DNA from: Trichomonas tenax
Taxonomy: Eukaryota > Parabasalia > Trichomonadida > Trichomonadidae
Reading direction: 5' to 3'
Length of the DNA stretch: 21,302 nt
NCBI GenBank assembly: GCA_023091735.1
Contig: JALKBU010000898.1
Location: 1-21,302 of the forward strand
Shown: positions 10,401 through 17,998 of the stretch, one piece after another
Layout of the letters: every line of letters starts with the position of its first letter
Numbering within the stretch: position 1 is the first letter of the stretch
Translations under genes and position numbers: made by a program
The notes under the pieces: model-generated
What the model saw: only the letters and a program-made list of their open reading frames with translations
What the model was told of the DNA's origin: nothing
Database searches by the model: none

Positions 10401-11800
10401 TAAAGGGTTTCGGAAGGGTTTCGAATACCATAGTTAACCATGAAACCCAATAAAGCACTTCTATATTGAACACTTAATGAATCATCGGATCCAAAAACTC
10501 CTTTGATAACTGATGCATCAAGAAATGCGTGCAGTGTCTCATATTCTACTTGATTGATGGTATAACATGAAACTAATGTCAAAATTATTAATCTCATTTT
10601 ATTTTCTGTTGTGTTATTCATGTTATCAGTAAGATATTTGATTATTTCTTCGGAATTTACCGATACTGTGTCAATATGTTGTTGCAATAAATTGAGGATT
10701 ACTTTCGTTTCGTAATTTGATACGAAATAACCTTGTTCAGGAACGAGAACAACGTCTTTAATATAGGATTTATCGGCTTGGAATGGTAAATTTATTGTGT
10801 CTATTTGATAATTTTGAAAGGTAATGGAATATTTCAATAAATCGCGAATTAATTTGTTATAAATTTCTGTAGGACACAATTTCTGCTTTGCTGTGACTCT
10901 AATAAGATTAAAACAACTTGAAAGAAGGTTCATATTCAACATTCCTTCATCAATAATAAAATAAATTATTCTGTAAGAAAGTGTAACACATTGTATAATG
11001 AGTTCCGGCCTTGTGGTAGGTATTATGCTTTGAACAATCGAGAAAAAGGCTTGAACAAGTTGGAAAAATTCGACATCTTCTTTCTTATCGAAGTTGTGGG
11101 ACCATTGAATGATACAATTCTTTAAAAATTCGAATGTATAATATGTCTTGCAGTCGGATTCCAAAAACTGAAACGGTAATATAATTGACATTAGCTGAAC
11201 AAGTAAACTGCGTAATGTAGGATTTCCAACCTGTCCGAAAATCCAATTTGTATCACCAATAGCAAAGTAAAAGTATGACATAAGCGTGATTTTATCATTG
11301 ACATCGATATATTTTGTGGAAGTTATGCAGTTAATTGCATCGGAGAATACTGCCCAGCATTGCTCTGGAAGTCTATTATCCGGGACTTTGTTTTTGATGT
11401 TATTTAAAATGAGATTTAATTGATAAGAAAATATTGAAAAACCGCGAATCATGTATTCTTTGATCAATTCTTCCTTTCCTTGCTGACTCTTATCTGTTTT
11501 CGTTTCTATGATTGTTTTTAAAAAGAATAAAGTGTTCATTGCGGAATATTCGTCGAATTTAAACAGCGATGTCAATGTTTTTGTTAGCTCATCCGGCATT
11601 CTTACTTGCCTTACTGCGTTTAATACATCTGGAAGAGGAATAGGAGAATAATTAAAAGATGTCATAAACAAATCCAAAGCGGAAAAGTTTTTAGAGTTAA
11701 GAACCGACAAACCTGGATCCTTCGTGAAGTAAATAACCCACATTTTATGGTAAGAATCTCCCCCGATTTTACCAATGTGAGATAATACATCATCAAGCAT
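4409..11800 (-). CDS. BEACH domain protein (beige/neurobeachin/Lvs family) with WD repeats
   Basis: The product has 2463 residues and an uninterrupted frame. Residues 1-830 are mostly alpha-helical solenoid. About 841-985 resembles the ConA-like (LamG-type) domain of the family, with [12 protein letters not shown] and GDIGPVFV. A second helical solenoid follows, then a PH-like domain (about 1704-1820: [16 protein letters not shown]). The BEACH domain (about 1850-2100) opens [19 protein letters not shown] with W1858. It includes [22 protein letters not shown], split here as LGGRSLND and [14 protein letters not shown], then [31 protein letters not shown] and the closing WIDLVFG with [9 protein letters not shown]. 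WD repeats fill about 2178-2430, clearest at [13 protein letters not shown] (W2282). Family members act in membrane trafficking, lysosome or autophagosome biology and vesicle fusion. Which subtype this is cannot be told by eye. The gene diverges from the tubby-like gene. Confidence 0.95.
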   Translation of the reverse strand: [2463 protein letters not shown]

Positions 11801-12177
11801 TTTTTATAACCTTTTTGACAATATACCTCAAAAATGTCGCTTTTGGATACACATACGTTATATTTCAATTATAAGATCAAATTTTTAAGTTTTAAGTTCA
11901 TGACACTTTTTGAAAATGCAGAATCTATTTTTATTTGAAATGTGAGATATACAGTCGATGGAAAGTCTGTTTTCATCAAATATTTAACTTTTAATTTGAT
12001 GAGGAGATTTTTATATAAAATCTTTTTGTTGAAAGAAATTATTCATGGCACATCTTTGATAGTCCAGACTTCGTGTATAGATTTTCTATTCGATGTCGAT
12101 GTGAACCATGTTGGAGAATTATCGATTTAAAGCATATTTAGATCTATTGTTCTCGTTAACCTTATTTCTAGAGAATA

Positions 12178-12193
12178 TTCATCACGTGATGAA
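12178..12193. promoter_or_regulatory. Perfect 16-base palindrome TTCATCACGTGATGAA
   Basis: The sequence equals its own reverse complement over all 16 bases and has a CACGTG (E-box) centre. It lies about 90 bases before the ATG at 12280, between divergent genes. It is a good candidate for a dimeric regulator site; the factor is unknown. Confidence 0.5.
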
Positions 12194-12266
12194 CAAATTC
12201 AACAACACATATCTGTTAACTAATTTTTAGAATGCTAATATATAGAATAGAACATGCTATAATGTA

Positions 12267-12271
12267 TCATA
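12267..12271 (+). promoter_or_regulatory. Initiator-like TCATA close to the 12280 start codon
   Basis: TCATA fits the trichomonad initiator form TCA-pyrimidine-W and sits within 13 bases of the ATG at 12280, the usual distance. A tiny ATG-CAT-TAA frame at 12271-12279 would follow the start of transcription. Five bases match easily by chance, so this is weak support. Confidence 0.3.
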
Positions 12272-12279
12272 TGCATTAA

Positions 12280-13260
12280 ATGTGGAAACAAGGTCGATAT
12301 TTTGCTAAAATTGCTTCGGAATTTATGGGATTCCAGAAAGAGATGTTTACAAATATTAAAAAGGTGACAACTTTTTATAAATATATGAACGGTAATCCAA
12401 CGCAAAATACACGAAAAGTTCGCACGAGATTGAAACAGGACTCTCCCAACAAGCAGAGTGATGCTCCAAAGGAATCTCCGAGCAAAAACTCGATGTTCGT
12501 GTTAGACGATGATGATTCAAGTGATGAATCAGAGACTCCAAAGATAAATATAGGCGTTTCTCAGTCAAAAAGTGAGATCCCATTTGTTACACAACATTCA
12601 AACACAGAAAATGAAATTCCTAAAATTCAAAATATGCCAACCGAATCAAAACCAACATTGCGACTTCTCGACAGATATAAAGCCTCCACTCCTAGAGCTT
12701 CTTCGAGGCTCCAATTGATTCCAATCTGGGAAAGAGTCAATCATTACGTAGTTCACCGCGAAAAAGTATGGCAGAATGGCGCTTTCCACAGATTATTCAC
12801 AATGAAGCAAGCTGGAGATAATTCAGGACATTGGATCGCACAGGCGCAATTTGCTTCTACTTTCTCTCAGGAGATTAAAGTTTCGAATCCACGCGGCCTG
12901 ATATGCGAAATCGACACAAATAATGACGGTTTGTTTAATATGAGACTCGGTAATGATATTTCTTTGTCTCTCAAAATAGAGGCCGGACATGCTGTACACG
13001 CTGAGTTTTTCGAGGTAGATGGCGTAATTCCGCCATATAGAAGGCTCACGAGCCCTCCTGGAATATGCAATGATTTGAAATCTGCATTTGGGGAAAGAAA
13101 AGCAATTCAAAGCATCAAGAATTGTAAGATGTGCTCTAATGGAGAGGAAATTATTGCTGTTAGAAAAGTCGATAAAAATGATGTTGAAATTGATGCAAAA
13201 GGAACAATCTCATTCCTCGCTTGTTTCTCTATTGCAATTTTCATGTATGTACAGTCATAA
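12280..13260 (+). CDS. Tubby C-terminal-like protein with disordered acidic N-terminal half
   Basis: The product has 326 residues. Residues 40-140 are low complexity and probably disordered, with an acidic serine patch DDDDSSDESE (77-86) that looks like a casein-kinase-2 target. The second half (about 145-326) alternates short strands and ends VRKVDKNDVEIDAKGT then SFLACFSIAIFMYVQS. That end closely follows the pattern of tubby C-terminal domains, where a basic-plus-acidic strand leads into the hydrophobic helix that fills the beta-barrel. In tubby proteins this domain binds phosphoinositides and links to membrane or ciliary traffic; trichomonads are flagellated. The hydrophobic end (about 310-324) could instead be a tail-anchor membrane segment. 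The start at 12280 has an initiator-like TCATA before it; ATG at 12385 (M36) is the alternative. The tubby call is by pattern and not certain. Confidence 0.7.
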   Translation: MWKQGRYFAKIASEFMGFQKEMFTNIKKVTTFYKYMNGNPTQNTRKVRTRLKQDSPNKQSDAPKESPSKNSMFVLDDDDSSDESETPKINIGVSQSKSEIPFVTQHSNTENEIPKIQNMPTESKPTLRLLDRYKASTPRASSRLQLIPIWERVNHYVVHREKVWQNGAFHRLFTMKQAGDNSGHWIAQAQFASTFSQEIKVSNPRGLICEIDTNNDGLFNMRLGNDISLSLKIEAGHAVHAEFFEVDGVIPPYRRLTSPPGICNDLKSAFGERKAIQSIKNCKMCSNGEEIIAVRKVDKNDVEIDAKGTISFLACFSIAIFMYVQS

Positions 13261-13771
13261 ATTGTGTTTTGTTCATTCTCAATTTTTTTCAAATTTTTTC
13301 TTCCAGCGACAACAATATCTGTTTTGTTGACAAAATAATCGAAATAGATATATCAATAATAATTATATATTATGATGCTTTAAAATGATAATTTAATTTA
13401 GATTTGAATCAAATTTCTTGATATGATTATGTTTTGAAGAAATAAATGATGGATATATTATTTTCGTGCAAAGTTTAATGTGATACAATTAGTTGAAAAC
13501 CTAAAACTTAAAGAAAAACCAGAAAGAAAACTATGAAAATAATTTAAAACTTTACAAACAGAAATACAATTTTTAGAAAGTACTGTGTAAGCATCCAAAA
13601 TCCACCTTCAATCTCATTTTCAAATCTTCGATCTCTAGACATAGGTTTTGTATGAGTTCTATATTATAATTTTAAAGTTTGGAGCAAAATATAATATTAT
13701 TGATTGAGTTTCAAAATCAATTTTGTTGCATCTAAAGGAAAAAAAATTGCCACTTTTAGAAAAAAAAGTGA
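13261..13771. other. Intergenic region before the cullin gene
   Basis: This A/T-rich region holds the 3' end of the tubby-like gene and the promoter of the cullin gene. AATAAATGA near 13440 could serve a polyadenylation role. There are no TGTCA boxes and no initiator-like site just before 13772. No gene is seen. Confidence 0.45.
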
Positions 13772-15883
13772 ATGAGTCAATTGCTGCGAATGCAAAAAGA
13801 CTCTTCACCAATGTCTTCAGATTCGAGCACTCAATGGAATCAGCTTCAGAGTCAGCCACAAAATCGGCACGCTAATCCTATAAGATATATTGATGGCGCT
13901 TTATTCTCTTCTTTTCCGCAAAAAAGCAGTGAGCTGAAACTAGATTTCGACAAAGAATGGCCTAAGATACTCAAAATCATCGAAGATATAGCAAATGATA
14001 GAGATTCAACAGGATACTCGCTCGCTAAATCAGTTATAGACTCTTTACTCGAAGAAAACGAAAACATGAGCAAAATTACGGAAGCTCTCAAGACAATTTT
14101 GAAAAAAACTGCGGAAAAGAGAATTTCGAGAATTTGCAAAGCTCACGATATAAGCGAAATCACAAGCATTGTCAATTCAAGCGTTAAGAAAAATGTGTTA
14201 ATAATATCGATATTTCAACAGTGGGAGAAAAAACAAAACATGAATATTAAAGATACTTTATATTCATTCATTAAATCAGAAATAGAGGCGCAATCAGACT
14301 TTCTTGATCATGTTATACGTCTAATTTGTCAAGCTTTCTCAAAATCTCGACAAGATCCGTTATTATATAAAAATGAGTTAGAAAAAAGTGTTAAATTCGT
14401 GTCAAAGATAGATAAATTACCAGTTTTAATCGATGCAATTACAAATGAAGTCAAAGATTACTTCCAATGTCATCCTTTGGACTCACAATTGGGACCTTTG
14501 TTATTTTTATCAAATGCAGGGCGTCTTATAGCAAACGAAGAGCAGCATCTTTCAGTTTTCCCAAAATGCATATCAGATCCAGCTCTTAGCGTTGCAAGAA
14601 AATATATTTATATCGATTATTTCAAATTTACAATGCAAATCATCGTTGAAGCTTTGATTATTGAAAAACCTGCATACATCACCGATGTTCGCGCACTGTG
14701 TGAGCAAAGTGGAGATCCAGCATTATTAGAAAGTTTATATGAACATTTGCATGCTGCATTTAAAGACAGAGTAACAGCATTTATTAAACAGAACCAGTCA
14801 TCAGCTGTCGCACAGATAATTGATCTCCTTGCGATGGTTAAGAAGCATAGAGATGATGCAGGTGCTGAAATTCATAATATTACAATGAAAACTATTCGCG
14901 ATTCATTAAATAAGTCATCTGTTCAAGTTGCATACATGATTGCCAAATACACACACAGCAGAATTGCTGACTCCCCGAACGACTTCATGGCGAACAAGAA
15001 CAAAATCATAGATCTATTGACGATGCTTGAATCAACAGATGCATTTTTGGATTATTATCGTAGATTTTTAGGTCAAAGATTACTTGCGAACTCTGATGTT
15101 CCTGAAGTTGAATCAGAGCTATTGAGAGATTTGAGCCAGTTTGCAAAGCACAACGATATTTTGCCACTATATACAATGATGTCTGATGTCCAACAGTCGG
15201 AATATCTCAACAAAGAGTTCAATCTTCAAACAAATTTCGGATTCTCGATTTGTTTCATTAGCGCATATTCATGGCCACATTATCCATTCGTTAATGTTAA
15301 TATCCCTGAGGATGTTGCTGATTCAAGAAATAAATTCGTTGAGTTCATCAAAGCCCGCAAAAAATGCACAATAAGATGGCTTGATTCATTAGAAAATGTT
15401 ACATTCCAATATCGAAAAGTTACATTTAGAAGCGCCACACTTCAGTTCTTAGTTCTTCGATCAATTGTTGAGTGTGGTGATCCAAAAGCTACTGGAATAC
15501 AGAGTAGTTATCTGCAGGAAATTGTTGGACAGCTTGCAAAGTCCGGATTAATAGCTAAAAAGAATGGAAAATTTGTTGCAAATCTATTTAAGCCAACGAA
15601 GAGTTCTATGAAACTTCCACCTCTCGGAATGGTAATAGCAGGAGAGAAAAAGGAAAGAAGTGAAGAAGATGTATTTAAAGGACGAAAAGAATCAATCAGA
15701 ATGTCCATTGTTTGCACTTTGAAAAAATGGGGTGAGCTTCCTTTTGATGTTCTCTTTGAGGAAACAAGACATGTTTTCAAATACCCACTCAATGAAGCTG
15801 ACTTCAAGATATTTATAGACGATCTTATCGCTACAGATGTGATAGTTAAAGGAACGAATGGTAATTACCGTTATTGTTCCTAA
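13772..15883 (+). CDS. Divergent cullin, scaffold of a cullin-RING ubiquitin ligase
   Basis: The product has 703 residues, close to a normal cullin. An in-frame TGA immediately precedes the ATG, so the protein cannot start earlier. Residues 1-35 are serine/glutamine-rich and likely disordered. Residues about 40-400 are helical, matching cullin repeats that bind the substrate adaptor. The C-terminal cullin homology region begins around 420-440 (DYYRRFLGQRLLA) and continues with SWPHYPF and RKKCTIRWL, where family members bind the RING protein Rbx1. A winged-helix region follows (about 570-610). The final winged helix (about 635-703) contains IVCTLKKWG, in which K651 lines up with the neddylation lysine of the usual IVRIMK motif. 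Sequence is diverged throughout, so I cannot assign a cullin class. It is tail-to-tail with the next gene, 71 bases apart. Confidence 0.88.
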   Translation: MSQLLRMQKDSSPMSSDSSTQWNQLQSQPQNRHANPIRYIDGALFSSFPQKSSELKLDFDKEWPKILKIIEDIANDRDSTGYSLAKSVIDSLLEENENMSKITEALKTILKKTAEKRISRICKAHDISEITSIVNSSVKKNVLIISIFQQWEKKQNMNIKDTLYSFIKSEIEAQSDFLDHVIRLICQAFSKSRQDPLLYKNELEKSVKFVSKIDKLPVLIDAITNEVKDYFQCHPLDSQLGPLLFLSNAGRLIANEEQHLSVFPKCISDPALSVARKYIYIDYFKFTMQIIVEALIIEKPAYITDVRALCEQSGDPALLESLYEHLHAAFKDRVTAFIKQNQSSAVAQIIDLLAMVKKHRDDAGAEIHNITMKTIRDSLNKSSVQVAYMIAKYTHSRIADSPNDFMANKNKIIDLLTMLESTDAFLDYYRRFLGQRLLANSDVPEVESELLRDLSQFAKHNDILPLYTMMSDVQQSEYLNKEFNLQTNFGFSICFISAYSWPHYPFVNVNIPEDVADSRNKFVEFIKARKKCTIRWLDSLENVTFQYRKVTFRSATLQFLVLRSIVECGDPKATGIQSSYLQEIVGQLAKSGLIAKKNGKFVANLFKPTKSSMKLPPLGMVIAGEKKERSEEDVFKGRKESIRMSIVCTLKKWGELPFDVLFEETRHVFKYPLNEADFKIFIDDLIATDVIVKGTNGNYRYCS

Positions 15884-15954
15884 TATATTTTTATTTATAT
15901 TTGTTTGTATGTTGTTTAAAATTATGAATTATCAAAACATTTATTTATATTATA

Positions 15955-17028
15955 TCAATTATCAAACTTCATGTTTGATATTCTGATCTCCATTGAATTG
16001 TTAAGAGATAATTTAAAGTATTGTTCTTTTGGATCACGAAATTCTATAATTTGAGAAAATTTTGATTCTATTATGTTTGAAGAATCGAATTTAAATGAAT
16101 CCTTGTTTTTATCACTTATATACAATCTCGCAGTATAAGAACCAAGCGGCATGGATATTGTCTTAGTGTTAATCTTGATTTCAAATATATTTTTATCTAC
16201 TGCTGTTTTCACAATATTATTCCACAAAATTCTATATTCGGCACCAGTTGAACTTGATATCAATACTATCCAAAAACCGCTTGAATTTACAACGGCCTTT
16301 TTCCAAGTCTCAATATTTTTAACATTAATATAAACCCAGACATCTTTGAAAAATAAACCAGAGGTGGAAATGTCACAGCTATCTTCACTTAGAATCCTTG
16401 AATAATTTATTGCTGTTTTGGTAGCATCAAAGCACATGACATTCAGCTGATTTGAACTATCTGGGCCTGATGCTTGATGATCGAATGACAATTTAACCTT
16501 GCGATCTTGAGGAATATTAAATGCAAGCTTTGTTATCAATTTTCCTTTTGTAAAAACTGTCATCGCTTTGTTTTCTAATACTTTATAAGAGCCGCTAAAT
16601 GCTTCTTTATGTATGAATGTGTAATAGAATAACTTATATTTATATACTTGAAAATCGAGTCCTCCAAGTTGATATTGAGCTTTTTTAGCCTCAACAATTT
16701 GACTTTGATCATCATCAAGTTTAATTTCTTGATCTATTACATTGATTCTATCCAATAAATGAGTATAATCTAGAATCATATTATTTGCCTTTTCAATCAT
16801 ATTTAAAATATTTCTCTGTGTATCATCCAAGTTTCCTTTTTCATAAAATGGCTGAACGCATTGATTCATTTTAGGAGATCCGTAAATAATTGTTGTTAAA
16901 ATTTTGTTTTGTTGCTCTTCATTGAATTCGCCTTGATCTAATCCAGAACGTATAGCCTGTTCGATTTTCACAGGATCTTGATCTTTGCTGTTATCAAAAT
17001 TTCGAATTTCCTCCTCCAAAGCTTTCAT
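15955..17028 (-). CDS. Hypothetical protein, helical N-terminus and beta-rich C-terminus
   Basis: The product has 357 residues, from an ATG that is the complement of 17026-17028 to a TGA at 15955-15957. Residues 1-120 are highly charged and helical, with acidic-glutamine stretches (EEEIRNFDNSKDQDPVKIEQ) and a likely coiled coil around 75-115. Residues 120-357 are rich in alternating hydrophobic and polar residues, consistent with two beta-sandwich domains; the last third, with GSYTARLYISDKNKDSFKF, resembles a small C2-like or carbohydrate-binding-like beta module, but I cannot identify it. No signal peptide or membrane segment is seen, so it is probably cytosolic. Its 3' end faces the cullin gene. 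Two TGTCA-type boxes lie 50-85 bases upstream of its start. I do not recognise the family. Confidence 0.8.
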   Translation of the reverse strand: MKALEEEIRNFDNSKDQDPVKIEQAIRSGLDQGEFNEEQQNKILTTIIYGSPKMNQCVQPFYEKGNLDDTQRNILNMIEKANNMILDYTHLLDRINVIDQEIKLDDDQSQIVEAKKAQYQLGGLDFQVYKYKLFYYTFIHKEAFSGSYKVLENKAMTVFTKGKLITKLAFNIPQDRKVKLSFDHQASGPDSSNQLNVMCFDATKTAINYSRILSEDSCDISTSGLFFKDVWVYINVKNIETWKKAVVNSSGFWIVLISSSTGAEYRILWNNIVKTAVDKNIFEIKINTKTISMPLGSYTARLYISDKNKDSFKFDSSNIIESKFSQIIEFRDPKEQYFKLSLNNSMEIRISNMKFDN

Positions 17029-17078
17029 CGAAATAAAAAATGTTGGAAAGTTTATATTAGTATATATTATTATATTAT

Positions 17079-17110
17079 TTTACGTGTCATATTTCATAAT
17101 TTATTTGTCG
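17079..17110 (+). promoter_or_regulatory. Pair of TTTAYRTGTCA-type boxes upstream of the 357-residue gene
   Basis: TTTACGTGTCA (17079-17089) and TTTATTTGTCG (17100-17110) are 21 bases apart. They lie 51-82 bases upstream of the minus-strand ATG at 17028, the same arrangement as upstream of the LysM gene. Confidence 0.45.
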
Positions 17111-17348
17111 GATTTCACCTCAATTATTAAATTGCACAATTTCTTTTTATTTCATAATGAACTACTTGTTAAATTTATGTTATACTTAAATGCCAATATA
17201 AGTAGTATACAGAGTGTAATTTTTCATGGTAATCCAAAAAATTTGTCTAACCATAAAAAAATCCCACTCTGAGAATATCCATAATTATAATTTCCCTAAT
17301 ATATATAAAATAAACAATTTTCCTATAATTTATATCGAAATCCTAAAA

Positions 17349-17396
17349 CCAATAGAATGTGAAACATTCTATTGGGCTGCGTCCATAAATGGACGC
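17349..17396. repeat. Two adjacent tight hairpins
   Basis: CCAATAGAATGT (17349-17360) pairs perfectly with ACATTCTATTGG (17364-17375) around a GAA loop, a 12-base-pair stem. Three bases later GCGTCCAT (17379-17386) pairs with ATGGACGC (17389-17396), eight pairs with a two-base loop, or seven with a TAAA loop. Nothing comparable exists in the flanking A/T-rich DNA. They may be a transcript end structure, a small structured RNA, or the end of a mobile element. Confidence 0.65.
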
Positions 17397-17604
17397 GCAT
17401 AAATTTCTATAATTTGTTATTAAAATATATTGTTTAATTAATAATAAAAATGTTTATTGTTATGATTTATTAATAGTTTCCTATAAATTGTTAAGCATGA
17501 ACAATTGTTTGCAGCCTAATAAAATTGTAAAATTTCATTAGTCCAAATAAAAAATAATTTTTATATATTATGAAAAAATTAATATATTTTTTCTCTAATA
17601 AATA

Positions 17605-17913
17605 ATGGAGCACACAGGCAACTATTCAAATGATTGTATTCCAACATTTTCTAAAATGTTAGCAGAACAAGATATTCTTAATTTAACACAGGAACAATTT
17701 AATGAAATTGTTATTGGTGGAAATCCTAAAGCAGATGATGAAGAAAATGATAAATATAAATTATATACTATTTATAAAAATCTTTTGAAAATTACCGGAT
17801 GTGCTCATGAAAATATTTCTGGTCTAAAACGTGCTAAGAAAAATAAAGTTAATACTATCTTAACAAATATCATATTGAAACATAATGAATGTGATTTGGT
17901 GTTACATGCTTAG
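17605..17913 (+). CDS. Small hypothetical protein of the Polinton-like block
   Basis: The product has 102 residues and an intact frame. It is charged and probably helical: an acidic middle (KADDEENDKYKLYT) is followed by a lysine-rich stretch (GLKRAKKNKVNT). It contains scattered cysteines (C12, C66, C95) without a zinc-finger arrangement. No signal peptide or membrane segment is seen. Codon use is as A/T-rich as that of the capsid and integrase genes, placing it with the element, not with the host genes. I do not recognise the family. It lies 200 bases right of the paired hairpins and is convergent with the broken small basic gene at 17999-18268. Confidence 0.5.
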   Translation: MEHTGNYSNDCIPTFSKMLAEQDILNLTQEQFNEIVIGGNPKADDEENDKYKLYTIYKNLLKITGCAHENISGLKRAKKNKVNTILTNIILKHNECDLVLHA

Positions 17914-17998
17914 ATTTTTTCCGGAAATATACAACTATAATAAATAACAGTAGTATTAATCCCATTTAATAAAAATAAAAATTTATTTTTGTATAATT

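Larger units (their letters stand above)
11801..12279. promoter_or_regulatory. Divergent intergenic region between BEACH and the tubby-like gene
   Basis: This region should contain both promoters. On the BEACH side it has TTTTTGACA at 11814-11822 and AGTTCATGACA at 11895-11905, related to the TGTCA boxes elsewhere. On the other side it has the palindrome at 12178-12193 and an initiator-like TCATA at 12267-12271. A 62-codon frame from 11942 begins with GTG and shows no protein features, so I do not call it. Confidence 0.5.
17029..17604. other. Intergenic region at the host/viral-block junction
   Basis: This holds the promoter side of the minus-strand 357-residue gene (boxes at 17079-17110), then A/T-rich DNA, then two tight hairpins (17349-17396), then more A/T-rich DNA up to the first ORF of the viral block. 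No gene is seen. I could not find a clear terminal inverted repeat or target duplication marking the left end of the element. Confidence 0.5.

Noticed and set aside
11942..12130. 62-codon plus-strand ORF between BEACH and the tubby-like gene
   Set aside because: It starts with GTG, has no ATG context or recognisable features, and lies in a divergent promoter region.
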